Of a stretch of 64,000 bases of DNA, positions 8,292 to 20,000 are shown one piece after another. The notes beneath the pieces were generated by a model, which had not been told where the DNA came from, searched no databases, and saw only the letters and a program-made list of their open reading frames with translations. Positions within the stretch are counted from its first letter, which is position 1; every line of letters starts with the position of its first letter. A program made the position numbers and the translations under genes. The DNA comes from Candidatus Accumulibacter contiguus (GTDB lineage Bacteria > Pseudomonadota > Gammaproteobacteria > Burkholderiales > Rhodocyclaceae): positions 62,001 to 126,000 of the forward strand of contig NZ_SPMX01000022.1 in assembly GCF_012940005.1 (NCBI RefSeq), read 5' to 3'.

Positions 8292-9167
8292 TTAGACCAT
8301 CCTCTCGAAATGGGGCGTGCAGCTGCGGGTTCCCAGCAGAGCGAGCAGATCGCTGATCTTGCGCGGCCAGGCATCGCTCGGGAGGACGCCGAGTTTCTTC
8401 AGACGGTGCTGCAGTTCGATCACTCCGGGCAAAGGCAATCCTGCCGCCGACAAGGCCTCGCCAGCCGTCGCCAGATGCGCCGCCGGCAGCGATGCGCTAC
8501 AGCGACCGGCAACCATCAGGTGAATCTGGTCCGCCCAGGCGTAGGCAAAATCGATGTCGTGCGTCGCCAGCAGCAGGGTGATGCCACGCGCATGCAAGTT
8601 CTCAAGCACGGCCAGCAGATCTTCCTGCATGGCGTGATCGAGGCCGGCCATCGGTTCGTCGAGGATCAACAGTTCGGGCGCCATGGCCAGAACCCCGGCG
8701 ATGCAAACCCGCTTCTTCTGGCCGAAACTCAGGTTGTGTACGGGTTTGTCGACAAACGCTGCCATGCCCACGGCTTGCAGCGCGGCACTGACGCGTTGGC
8801 GTGCCGTGGCGACGTTCAGACCGAGGTTGAGTGGCCCAAAGGAAACGTCTTCGAGGACGCTCGCCGAGAACAGTTGCCGATCCGGATTCTGGAAAACCAT
8901 GCCGACCTTGCTGCGCAGTTGGCGCAAGCCACTGCGACGGTAATCCACCGCTTCCCCGGCGTAGTAAACAACGCCGGATTGTGGTCGCAGCAAGCCGTTG
9001 CACTGCTGGAACAGGGTGGTCTTGCCGGAACCGTTGGCGCCGATCAGGGCGTTGCGGCTGCCCCGCCGGACGGCGATCGAACAGTCGTCCAGTCCGCTGC
9101 TGCCATCGGGGTAACGGAAGCAGACCTGCGCCAGTTCGAGCAGGAGGTCGTCTGCCGAGCGCGTCAT
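8292..9167 (-). CDS. cbiO: cobalt ECF transporter ATPase (CbiO)
   Basis: A 291-aa ABC ATPase that energises cobalt uptake with CbiM/N/Q at the inner membrane. Walker A GANGSGKTT, Q-loop VFQNPDRQLFSASV, signature LSFGQKKRV, Walker B LLILDEPMAGLDH and the switch His in LLATHDIDFAY are all present. The start MTRSADDLLLEL at 9167 overlaps the cbiQ stop by 4 bp. A longer open frame running to 9905 is an artefact of the cbiQ frameshift and not a real fusion. Confidence 0.93.
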   Translation of the reverse strand: MTRSADDLLLELAQVCFRYPDGSSGLDDCSIAVRRGSRNALIGANGSGKTTLFQQCNGLLRPQSGVVYYAGEAVDYRRSGLRQLRSKVGMVFQNPDRQLFSASVLEDVSFGPLNLGLNVATARQRVSAALQAVGMAAFVDKPVHNLSFGQKKRVCIAGVLAMAPELLILDEPMAGLDHAMQEDLLAVLENLHARGITLLLATHDIDFAYAWADQIHLMVAGRCSASLPAAHLATAGEALSAAGLPLPGVIELQHRLKKLGVLPSDAWPRKISDLLALLGTRSCTPHFERMV

Positions 9168-9905
9168 GACATCGCCACCGCCAGTGCAAGCAGCGTACTG
9201 CCAGCGGTCATTGCGATGGCCAGGTCGCGACCGGCATGGGCAAAGACCGGCGCAAGAAAACGCAATGGACCCTCGTTGTTGCGCGCCTGCGCCGCGACAT
9301 GCAGGTCGTTTGCCCGTTGCCACACCTGCAGCGTCAGATTGGCAGTCAAACCGCCCAGCGAGCGCAGTGCCAGGCGTGGTGTCGCGTAGCCCAGGCGCGC
9401 CGTCTGGGCGATCCAGGTGTCCTGCACCGCCGCGGAGAAGACGAACAGCATCCGGTAACAGAGCACCATGATTTCGAGCACGATCTCGGGGGGTCTTCAG
9501 TCGGCGCAACAGGTTCATCAGATCGGGAAGCGGCGTGGTCAACGCGAGAAAGAGCAGCGCCGTCAGCGCAGCAAACGAACGGGACAATACCTGCGCCAGC
9601 TGGTTCAGGCCGTTCGGGAGCAGTTGCAGCGTGATGCCATGCTCATCGACGCCCAGCGAGAACGCCAGTGACAGACTGCCGAGAAGCAGAAAGGCCAGTG
9701 CTGGCGAGGCGACGCGCAGGTAAGGCGCTGGCGCGACACCGGCACCCAGCAGCGTGATGGCGGCGAGAATCGCCGCCACGCTGGCAGCGACCATCGGTGT
9801 GCCGGCGGCAAAAGCGGCGATCAGGCCCGCGAGCGCAAAGCTTCCCTTCGCCGCCGGTGAAACCTGCCGCCAGCGGTTGGCGTAGGCCGACTGCTCGATC
9901 AGCAC
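9164..9905 (-). CDS. cbiQ: cobalt ECF transporter transmembrane protein (CbiQ), broken by a frameshift
   Basis: The T-component that couples CbiO to CbiM. The N-terminal part starts at GTG 9905 ([11 protein letters not shown]) and runs through several membrane segments to LMNLLRRLKTP; the C-terminal part continues in another frame as EIVLEIMVLCYRMLFVF and ends at 9164. The break is a run of six G (9488-9493): five would restore KTPEIVLEIMVL, the expected conserved sequence. Everything else is intact and the gene overlaps both neighbours, so a sequencing error or a very recent mutation is likely. Confidence 0.85.
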
Positions 9906-10243
9906 CGTGGTGCAGCTCCATTGGCTTCTTCCGCTTCCCGGCGCAGCTTTTCGCGGGTCACCGAGACACCCAGGTAGTAACCGATAAAGCCGGCACCCAG
10001 CGCCGCCTGCAAGGCGAACAACAGGGAGGCGATTTCACCGCTGGCCGGCTCCATCAGTGGCTGGAACCAGGGCTGGAAATCAGGATCGATGGCGCCGATG
10101 AGATCCCTGGCCTGGTTGTCAGCGCCGGCAAAGAGCTCGACGGGATGATCGGCATTCGCCGCCGGTTTCTGCACCAGCCACAGCGGCAGCGCAGACAGCA
10201 GGACCACGGCGACCAGCAGCAACAGGTTTTGCCGGCGTTTCAT
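9899..10243 (-). CDS. cbiN: cobalt ECF transporter accessory protein (CbiN)
   Basis: A small 114-aa membrane protein with an N-terminal helix ([18 protein letters not shown]) and a second helix near the C-terminus ([19 protein letters not shown]) flanking a periplasmic loop with [12 protein letters not shown] and DFQPWFQPL. This is the CbiN pattern; the protein interacts with CbiM to load Co2+. It overlaps cbiM and cbiQ on either side. Confidence 0.9.
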   Translation of the reverse strand: MKRRQNLLLLVAVVLLSALPLWLVQKPAANADHPVELFAGADNQARDLIGAIDPDFQPWFQPLMEPASGEIASLLFALQAALGAGFIGYYLGVSVTREKLRREAEEANGAAPRC

Positions 10244-10917
10244 ACCCGTACCTCGTCGTTCCCGACGAGCTGCAGATCCTGCAGTTCCCTGGCGTTGAAG
10301 CGCGCCAGGGCATTGAAGATCAGCACCGTCAGCAGTCCTTCGCTGATCGCCAGCGGGATCTGGGTGATCGCAAAGATGCTGGCGAATTTGGCAAAGGAAG
10401 CGACAAAACCACCCGTCGGATCAGGGAAGGCCCAGGCCAGTTGTACCGAGGTGGTGAGGTAGGTCAGCAGGTCGCCGAGGCTGGCGGCGAGAAAGACACT
10501 GGTGGCAAACGAGAGTTTGATGCTGCGCGCCACACGAAACACTGCGGCAGCGGCGAACGGACCGACAATGGCCATCGCAAAGAGGTTGGCACCCAGCGTC
10601 GTCAGTCCGCCGTGCGCCAGCAGCAGCGCCTGGAAGAGCAGGACGACCATGCCAATCGGCGCCATGGCTGTCGGGCCGAAGAGAAGGGCACCGAGCCCGG
10701 TGCCGGTGGGGTGCGAGCAACTGCCGGTCACCGACGGCAATTTGAGCGCCGAGAGAACGAAGGTGAACGCGGCGGCAACACCCAGCAACATCCGCTGTTC
10801 CGGATGTTCGCGGATACGTTTCTTGATGACCCACAAGCCATAGGCCACGCAGGGGGCCGAAGCGAGCGTCCACCCCAGGGCGTGTTCGACCGGCAGAAAG
10901 CCTTCCATGATGTGCAT
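10240..10917 (-). CDS. cbiM: cobalt ECF transporter substrate-binding component (CbiM)
   Basis: The S-component that binds Co2+ through its N-terminal loop. [16 protein letters not shown] shows the CbiM N-terminus with the metal-ligand His after the start Met; later motifs are [17 protein letters not shown] and [18 protein letters not shown] at 10917 was chosen because this N-terminus is essential and a GGGAGA ribosome site precedes it; the open frame upstream runs into the riboswitch. 225 aa, six or so membrane helices. First gene of the operon under the cobalamin riboswitch. Confidence 0.93.
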   Translation of the reverse strand: MHIMEGFLPVEHALGWTLASAPCVAYGLWVIKKRIREHPEQRMLLGVAAAFTFVLSALKLPSVTGSCSHPTGTGLGALLFGPTAMAPIGMVVLLFQALLLAHGGLTTLGANLFAMAIVGPFAAAAVFRVARSIKLSFATSVFLAASLGDLLTYLTTSVQLAWAFPDPTGGFVASFAKFASIFAITQIPLAISEGLLTVLIFNALARFNARELQDLQLVGNDEVRV

Positions 10918-11054
10918 GCTTCTCTCCCACAGCGAGCAATGGCAAGCCGTGCCAGGCGGGGGAGCGGTACCTGCGGGTCGGAAGAAAAGCCGAGAAAACC
11001 TGCTGTCGGCGAATCCACATAGCCCTCCCTTTACCCCGGGGAACGGCACTACGT

Positions 11055-11240
11055 TTGATTTGGGCCGGTTTTCTGGCTTGCCGTCGATCTTCTCCAGCAC
11101 CTTCCCATGCGCGAGCACAGTGGCGTATTGCGGAGTCGTCAGGCTTACAGCAGCGGGGGCTGCGCCGGAATGTCTGAAGATTCAGATTCACCGGCTTCCC
11201 GTTTCACCCGCCCCACGAGCGTGGGGCAAGGTACCCAAAA
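11055..11240 (-). promoter_or_regulatory. cobalamin riboswitch (AdoCbl element)
   Basis: Read on the minus strand, this leader has the ordered cobalamin-aptamer elements: a P2-like stem CCCCACGCTCGTGGGG, then GGGAAGCCGGTGAATCTG, CGGCGCAGCCCCCGCTGC followed by TGTAAGC (11143-11163), GCCACTG (11118-11124), CATGGGAAGG, and the B12 box AAGCCAGAAAACCGGCC (11063-11079). It lies upstream of cbiM, so cobalamin should repress the uptake and synthesis genes. The exact ends are estimated; the expression platform probably lies between 10918 and 11060. Confidence 0.92.
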
Positions 11241-11247
11241 CGGGTCA

Positions 11248-11253
11248 ATTATA
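11248..11253 (-). promoter_or_regulatory. probable -10 box of the cbi operon promoter
   Basis: A perfect TATAAT on the minus strand just upstream of the riboswitch. No strong -35 is visible at 17 bp, so the promoter may be activator-assisted or of the -10-dominant type. It is divergent from the promoter at 11288-11317. Confidence 0.5.
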
Positions 11254-11287
11254 CGACAGAGCCTTGGCAGTGCGGGTCTTCTCACGA

Positions 11288-11317
11288 TTGACCGCAGTTG
11301 ATGGGTGGACATATACT
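11288..11317 (+). promoter_or_regulatory. probable sigma-70 promoter of the tubulin-like operon
   Basis: TTGACC (11288-11293) and TATACT (11312-11317) with an 18-bp spacer, about 145 bp upstream of the tubulin-like gene. A possible 5' leader hairpin follows, with arms GCTCCGCC (11379-11386) and GGCGGAGC (11399-11406). The rest of the 545-bp gap between cbiM and this operon is the riboswitch. Confidence 0.55.
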
Positions 11318-11461
11318 CCCCCGAGCAGCTGGAGACTGTGGCAAGCGGCCATCTGACACCCACTGCGCAGATCCCCCGGCTCCGCCGATGCCGCCCACGG
11401 CGGAGCGTGGCACATCGGTGATCATTTTACTTTCGACTCATTGCAACGAGGAACTTTCGGA

Positions 11462-14400
11462 ATGAATCACCTCGTCATCGGGCTGGGCGGCACCGGAGGA
11501 AAAATCATCCGGGCCCTGCGAAAGAGCCTGTACCAGGAATTCCGCGGCGACAAACTGGCCGACATCGGCATCGGCTACCTGTACGTCGATTCGTCCAGCG
11601 AAATGATGTCGATCGACGACCCCAGCTGGAAAACCCTGGGCACCTCGGTGCAGTTGCCCAAGGCCAGCCAGTTGCTGATTACCGATGCCAATCTCACCTC
11701 GCGGCTCGACAATCTCGACAGCTATCCGGGACTCAAGCACTGGCTGGGCAGCCCGCAGGAGTGGCGCGACATTCTCAACAGCATCGTCGGCGCCACGCTC
11801 GGTGGCCAGAAGCGCCGGCTGGGCCGCTTCCTGTTTGCCTGCAAGGCCGACAAATACCGCGAACAGCTGCAATCGCAGGTCAAATTGCTGCAGCAGAACG
11901 GCCAGACCGAAGTCACCTTCCATGTCGTGCTCGGCCTGGCCGGCGGCACCGGCAGCGGCAGCGTGATCGACGCAGTGGCACAGCTGCGGGATCTGTATCC
12001 CGACTCCAAGCGTTTCCGCATCCTGATCTACGCGCTGCTGCCCGACGCCTACCCGAACCCCAACTGGGACACCGGCAACTACCACGCCAACGGATTTGCC
12101 GCCCTGACCGAACTCAACGCCATGTCGGTGGGCGTCTATCAACCCTACGACGTCACCGGCGTGAAGGAGCGGCTGACGCTGAGCGACCCGTTCAACGGCT
12201 GCTTCGTCTTTGGCAACGAAAACGAGAACGGCTTGACGGTGGATGTGGACCGGGATGTGCCCGGCATCGTCGCTGACTTCCTGTATCAAAAGATCGTGAC
12301 CGCGAAGAACATCAACTGGGCCTCGCTCGACCGCATGGAGAACGCGGAGAATGGCGATGGCTCGCCGGAAACCGCTGCGCAGGGGCGCATTCCAGAGCGC
12401 TCCAAGCGTTTTCTGACGTTCGGCATCAAGCGGCTGGCCATTCCCGAAGAAGAGATCAGTGAATACCTGACCTACAGCTTTGCCCGACAGGCGGCGCTGC
12501 AGTTGCGCTTCAATCACTGGCAGGAGGCGTCCGGCTTCATCGAAGAACCGCGCAAGCAGGATTTTCACGAGTTTGTGCAGCAAAAGGAGACGCAGCTACG
12601 CTGGCTGCTGTCCGACGACCATCTGACGCTGGCGCTGGGCATCCTGCCGGAAGATGCCGCCAACAAGCGCTGGAAGTCTTTTACTGGCGAGTGGGAAGCC
12701 GTCATCCCCAACTTCAAGTCGCTGGTGCGCGAGCGCGAGCGCGCCACCTGGCTGGACGAACTCACCAAGTTGTGTGAGAAGCGTTATCAGGATGACTACC
12801 GCACGCTGGGCGTCCCCGGTTTCTACCGCACCAAGCTGAAAGCGCGCAAGGACATGGCGCGCGAGATCCGGGTGCGGATCGAGCAGGAACTGGTCAATGA
12901 ATGGAAGGTCGGCGCCAAGTCCGCCTGGGATGTATCCCGCCTGCTGATCGCGCTGAGCGAAAAACTGGACGAACGTCTGAAGGCCTGTGACGAACACATT
13001 GCGCGTGCGCGCCACGCAGAGGAAGAAGCGCAATCGCGCGTCCTCGGCAATGCACACAAATGGTCCAGCATGGGCCTGTTCTCCAAGCACCTGCTGGGAA
13101 CGCCGGACAGCCTGCTGGACGCGCATGGTGTGCATTTGCAGGAGATGTATGTGTACCGTACGCGCGCCGAAGGCTGGGGCTTTGCCAAAGCGCTGCTGAT
13201 CGAGGTGATCGCCGAAATCACCGACCTGAAAGGTGAAGTGGACCGGGCGGCCAACACCTTGCAGCAGGCCCTGAAGAAGTTCGATGTCGGTATCCAGGCG
13301 CGCCTTTCCGATACCGATGCAGGCGATTTGCGCCAGCACCTGATCCGCTTTTATGACCCCGTCCAGGTCAAGCAGATCAGCCGCCGGCTGGTGGTGGACG
13401 AAGCCGAACAGAAAACGCAGACCGGCCGGGTGCGTTCCGCCCTGGCCGAAAAGATTGGGCAGGATTCGACTTTTGCCCTGTTCAATCAGCGGGTGACGGA
13501 ATCGACCTTTCTCGATGTGCTCGAAACGGTGTGCGAGGACAACGCGCGCATCGCCCACCAGAACCTGGTGCAGAACCCCAAGGAGCGGCTGCTCGGCGTG
13601 TCGATCATCGACAAGTTGCGCGACCGCTACGGCGCCGACCCGCAGGAGTTGAAAAGCTACGTGAGCGAGCTGGTCAGCCGGGCAGGCAACTTCGTCACGC
13701 TGGAACCGCTGGAAATCCACCGGGCAGCGCCCGGCATTCCCGTGGGGGTACCCACGGCGGTGAGCAAATTCACCGTGATCCTGCCAAGAGCGCCTGAACA
13801 GGCCGAGTTTGCCCGGGGACTGAAGGAAGCACTGCGCGAAGCCAAAACCGGCGATGTGGAGATCATCGACTCGGATGGCCGGCGCAACGAAATCACGCTG
13901 GTCTCGATCACCAACCTGTTCCCGCTGCGCTACCTCAAGCCGCTCAAGTTCCTGGAAGAAAAATACCGCCGCCGCATCGAAACCGGCGGCGCGCGCGCGC
14001 GGCTCGAACTGCACACCGAGGGCGACGGCAATGCCTGGCCGCGGCTGTTCGTGGCCTCCAGCGCCGAGGTCAAGCAGCAGGCCCTGCCTTACGTGCTGCT
14101 GGCCAAGGCTCTGGGATTCATCCATGAAGGCAGGAATCCCGCCACCGGCGCGGAGGAAGTGCTGCTGCTCACCAAGGATGCCGACGGCTTAGACAACGAT
14201 CCGGTCCTCCTGGGCAAGAGCTTCACGGCCAGCGCCGACAGCATCAACCTGGAGAACCTGCACACCATCAAGTCGGTCTGCGACGCGACGCTGGCCGGTG
14301 CCGGCTACCTGCACCAGGACCGCCGCAGCGAGGTGCAGCGGGCCATCCTGAGCGAGGTCGAAGCCATCAAGGCCGCACGCGGCGGCAACATCCAGGATGA

Positions 14401-14467
14401 AACCTACCGCCGCTTTCTGGAGGCCGGCCGGCGTGCCCTGGCCATTCTCAAACGCGAAGTCGCCTGA
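11462..14467 (+). CDS. large tubulin/FtsZ-superfamily protein
   Basis: A 1001-aa soluble protein. The N-terminus LVIGLGGTGGKIIRAL (residues 4-19) and the tubulin signature AGGTGSGS (residues 160-167) mark a GTP-binding tubulin/FtsZ-type domain of the Tubulin_2 (tubulin-like) class. The remaining roughly 650 residues are mainly helical with no recognised catalytic motif. ATG at 11462, preceded by GAGGAA, is preferred over TTG 11441. Known families of this type have been proposed to act in membrane remodelling or as regulated conflict systems; that is inference here. The operon continues with a zinc-ribbon membrane protein and a TAXI binding protein. Confidence 0.8.
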   Translation: MNHLVIGLGGTGGKIIRALRKSLYQEFRGDKLADIGIGYLYVDSSSEMMSIDDPSWKTLGTSVQLPKASQLLITDANLTSRLDNLDSYPGLKHWLGSPQEWRDILNSIVGATLGGQKRRLGRFLFACKADKYREQLQSQVKLLQQNGQTEVTFHVVLGLAGGTGSGSVIDAVAQLRDLYPDSKRFRILIYALLPDAYPNPNWDTGNYHANGFAALTELNAMSVGVYQPYDVTGVKERLTLSDPFNGCFVFGNENENGLTVDVDRDVPGIVADFLYQKIVTAKNINWASLDRMENAENGDGSPETAAQGRIPERSKRFLTFGIKRLAIPEEEISEYLTYSFARQAALQLRFNHWQEASGFIEEPRKQDFHEFVQQKETQLRWLLSDDHLTLALGILPEDAANKRWKSFTGEWEAVIPNFKSLVRERERATWLDELTKLCEKRYQDDYRTLGVPGFYRTKLKARKDMAREIRVRIEQELVNEWKVGAKSAWDVSRLLIALSEKLDERLKACDEHIARARHAEEEAQSRVLGNAHKWSSMGLFSKHLLGTPDSLLDAHGVHLQEMYVYRTRAEGWGFAKALLIEVIAEITDLKGEVDRAANTLQQALKKFDVGIQARLSDTDAGDLRQHLIRFYDPVQVKQISRRLVVDEAEQKTQTGRVRSALAEKIGQDSTFALFNQRVTESTFLDVLETVCEDNARIAHQNLVQNPKERLLGVSIIDKLRDRYGADPQELKSYVSELVSRAGNFVTLEPLEIHRAAPGIPVGVPTAVSKFTVILPRAPEQAEFARGLKEALREAKTGDVEIIDSDGRRNEITLVSITNLFPLRYLKPLKFLEEKYRRRIETGGARARLELHTEGDGNAWPRLFVASSAEVKQQALPYVLLAKALGFIHEGRNPATGAEEVLLLTKDADGLDNDPVLLGKSFTASADSINLENLHTIKSVCDATLAGAGYLHQDRRSEVQRAILSEVEAIKAARGGNIQDETYRRFLEAGRRALAILKREVA

Positions 14468-14545
14468 TGCGCCCTGGTTGAGCAAGGCCAACAACCGATT
14501 CGCCGGTTTCTTCCACTTCCCAGAAAAACCAGGAGGAACTCCCCG

Positions 14546-14959
14546 ATGGCCAGCATGAAATCCAAATCCGGCAAATGCTCGAACTTTGGCAACTGCGCCA
14601 CGGCCGACGCCCGCGCCACGGTCGAAGTTCCGGGCGGTCTGGATTTCGTCTGCAATGAATGCGGCAAACCCCTGCTGCTCAGCGACACCGGTCCCCAGAG
14701 CGGTGGCTCGAAGACCTTGCTCGTGGCCGGGCTGTTGCTGGCCATGCTGCTGCTCGGCGGGGGTGCCGCATGGTTCTTTCTGGCCGGCGAGAAGAGCGCC
14801 GAGCCCATGCCTCCGCCAGCGATGCAGGCACCGGCCACGCCAGCAGTGATCGCGCCAGCACCGCCGCCGGCACCCCAGACCGAAACCCCGGCCCGCCCGG
14901 TCAGTGGCCATTGCTCTCCCGCCGACGAGCGTGCCGGGCTGTGCCGCTCCGCGCCATGA
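14546..14959 (+). CDS. zinc-ribbon single-span membrane protein with C-terminal Cys motif
   Basis: A 137-aa protein preceded by a strong AGGAGG site. Residues about 10-45 form a zinc ribbon with Cys pairs (CSNFGNC and CNEC); residues about 57-80 are one transmembrane helix (TLLVAGLLLAMLLLGGGAAW); a Pro/Ala-rich linker follows. The last residues, HCSPADERAGLC, resemble the C-terminus of the next gene product ([12 protein letters not shown]). The ribbon would be cytoplasmic and the Cys motif periplasmic if the N-terminus stays in. It probably links the tubulin-like protein to the periplasmic TAXI protein. Function unknown. Confidence 0.75.
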   Translation: MASMKSKSGKCSNFGNCATADARATVEVPGGLDFVCNECGKPLLLSDTGPQSGGSKTLLVAGLLLAMLLLGGGAAWFFLAGEKSAEPMPPPAMQAPATPAVIAPAPPPAPQTETPARPVSGHCSPADERAGLCRSAP

Positions 14960-14987
14960 CCCTGTTTTTCCTTTCCCGGTATTCGAC

Positions 14988-16869
<1,882 letters not shown>

Positions 16870-16900
16870 TTTCCGCCAATCCAGCGGCGGTTGCAGCATG

Positions 16901-16915
16901 GTTCACCGCGTGAAC
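16901..16915. promoter_or_regulatory. inverted repeat upstream of the CHAT gene
   Basis: GTTCAC-cgc-GTGAAC, a perfect 6-bp inverted repeat in the 142-bp gap between bluB and the lipase-CHAT gene. It could be an operator; no regulator gene is adjacent. Confidence 0.3.
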
Positions 16916-17011
16916 GGAACGTCTTGCAGGACTCACTGATGGAGCCTCAACCGTAGCGAAGATCTGCAACAGAGGTGATCCAGAGAGGAAGCGATAGCAA
17001 AGGAGACGGAG

Positions 17012-20000
17012 ATGAGCAACGACCAGAACCCGATCACGCTGTGTGTCGACGGTACGCTCAAGAAGGACGACTGCCCGCTGGCCGGATGGCCTGCCGAGGT
17101 CTACGAACTCGATGGCATGTCGCGTGGCGAGTCGCAGCGTGTCGTGCCGGCGGCGCTCCCGCTCGACGCCGTACTGGAACTCGAACTCGCCAACGGCACT
17201 TGCATTCTGGTCGCCGCCGCGGACGCCGAGCGCTACCTGGGCGCGGCAGTGGGGCGCGGCGACGGCATGGCGGGGCCGCTCGAGGTCGGGCAGCTGCTGC
17301 GCCTCTCGGGGCCGCGCCTGCCCGCGGGTACTGCGCGCGACGGTCTGGGTGCCTGGGTGCTCAAGGGCTTGCGCATCTACCGGAGCGGCCCCGCCGGCGT
17401 CACTGCGCTGATCGCTGCCGGCACTTTTCAGGATGCGCAACTCGACGACCGCAACGGACTCTACCGCTGCGCCACCGACGCCTTCGCGCTCGCCAAGGTC
17501 GACGCGCTGCCCGAATCTGCCGAGCCGACGCTGATCTTCCTGCACGGCACGGCCTCGTCTACGGAGGGCAGCTTCAAGAGCCTCTGGGCCAGTGACAAGT
17601 ACCGCGAGCAACTGCTTGCCACCTATGGCGCGCGCCTCTATGCCTTCGAGCACCGCAGCCTGACCGAGAGCCCGATCGCCAATGCTCTGGACCTGGTCAA
17701 GACCCTGCCGACGGGCGCGTGCCTGCACCTGCTGAGCCATTCGCGCGGCGGCATGATCGGTGAGTTGCTGGCGCGCGCCAACCGGATCGACCTGGAGCCG
17801 TTCACCGACGAAGAGATCGATCGCTTCCAGGCGCATGCTGCACGCCTGGGCCGTGCGGGTTTCGACGCCGAGGCCAAGCACCTGGGCGAACTCAACCGGG
17901 AACTGCGCAAGCGTCGCATCCGCGTCGAGCGCTTCGTGCGCGTCGCCTGCCCGGCGCGCGGCACGACGCTCGCTTCTGGCCGACTCGATCGCTGGGCCAG
18001 CGTCATGCTCAATCTGCTCGGCAAGGGCTTCGATGCAGCAGGCCTGGTCATTCCCGGCATGCTGCCGCTAGCCAGAAGCTACGGTCTGCTCAAACAGTTC
18101 CTGCTGGCGGTGGTCAAGGCACGCAGTGATGCGCGCATCCTCCCTGGCATCGAGGCGATGATGCCCGACTCGCCACTGGTGAGCCTGCTCAACGCACCGG
18201 ATGTGCAGATCGAACACCCGCTGCATGTGCTGGCCGGCGACTACCAGGGCGACGGTCTGCTGCCCTGGCTGGGCGACTGCCTGTCGGAGGTGTTCTATGG
18301 CGGCGAAACCGACCTGGTGGTCAATACGCCGTCGATGAGCGGCGGTGCAATCCGCGTGCAGGGCATTCGCCAGAAGCCCGTGCGCGGGCCGCAGGTCACC
18401 CACTTCAGCTACTTCGAGCGCGACGAGAGCGCGCTGGCGCTGCTGGCTGCGCTCAAGGGCGACGATCGCCAGTTCGAACTGCTGCCAGGCCCGTCCACGG
18501 CCGAGATCGGCCGCGGTGGCATAGCGCCCAAGCGCAAGAAGGACGCGCCCATCGTCTTCCTGTTGCCCGGCATCATGGGCAGTCACATCCAGATCGGTAC
18601 GAACCGCATCTGGTTCGATCCGTTCAGCATGTGGGCGGGCGACATGGCCAAACTGAAGGTGAATGCGCCAGGGGTGACGCCGGACGGCTGGATGGATCGC
18701 AACTACGAGACACTGGCGCGCTACCTGGCCGACCGGCATGAAGTGCGGCCCTTCGCCTATGACTGGCGCCTGTCGATCACCGACGCGGCCAGGCGCTTCG
18801 GTGTGGAACTCGACCAGGCCATGCTCGACGCCGAGAAGCGTCGCCAGCCGCTGCGCATCGTCGCCCATTCGATGGGCGGCCTGGTGGCCCGCCTGGCGCT
18901 GCAGGGACGCTGGGACAGGTTCAAGACGATTCCCGGCAGCCGCCTGCTGCAGCTCGGTACGCCCAACGCCGGCTCACATTCGATCGCCGCCGTGCTGATG
19001 GCGCGCGACGACTTCATCCAGATCATCGAGCGCTGGTTCGACTGGAAACACGATATGCGCGAGTTCCTGGAGATCGTCCGTGATTTCCCGGGCGTGCTGG
19101 AACTCCTGCCGTGGCCGGGCGATAACGGCCGGGCGGTCGATGGGGTTGATTACTTCGATGCCGCGGTCTGGCAGACCTGGTACGGGCAGGACCAGGATTC
19201 GAAGAAGAGCAAGTCCTGGTTGCCACCGCAAAAGGAGCCTCTCGACAATGCGCGCCAGGCCATCGCCGCACTGCGCGCCGCCGAGCTCGACCCGGCATGC
19301 ACTCTCTACGTTGCCGGCCACGCGTCCACGCCGATTGCCGTGCGCATCGTCGACGGCCAGGTCGAGATCGGCAGCATCGCTGAGGGCGATGGCCGCGTGC
19401 CCTGGAAAACGGGCATCCCGCCGGGCGTGCCAGTATGGTACACCGACGCCGTGCATGGCGACCTGGCCAACCATGAGAAGGCATTCGAGGCTTACCGGGA
19501 GTTGATCGAGACCGGCGATACCCGCCACAGCGCACTGTCGCGCGTTCCCCCAGGCGCCCGTGGCGAAAGCGCACTGGTGTTCCAGCCGCGCAGCCTGGAA
19601 GGCAATTCCCTGTATCCGAGCGTCGACGAAGTCATCGCCGCGGCCACCGGCGGCGCCCGCCGCGGGCGGCGCCCCACGGCGAAGACGGAGGCACCCGCCA
19701 GCATCGAAGTCGTGCATGGCAGCCTGGCCAGCGCCGAATCGCCGATCCTCATCGGCGCCTACGCCAACGACGGCCTGCGCGGCAGCGCCAGCTTCCTTGA
19801 CGGCCATCTCGCTGGCTCGATGTCTCGCACCTTGAAGCTCGGCCGCTATCCTGCCCATACTGACGACGCCATGGTCTTCCTCAATCCGACCCCGGATGCC
19901 AGGCCGGCCGGTGCCATCGTCGTCGGTCTGGGGCCAGTCGGCGAGATCCGGCCCGGGCAACTCACGCAGGCACTGAGCAACGGCCTGCTCGAGTACGTGC

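Noticed and set aside
8292-9905. Apparent CbiQ-CbiO fusion protein
   Set aside because: The frame passes through a nonsense stretch (about residues 140-245) caused by the G-run frameshift in cbiQ; cbiO has its own start at 9167.
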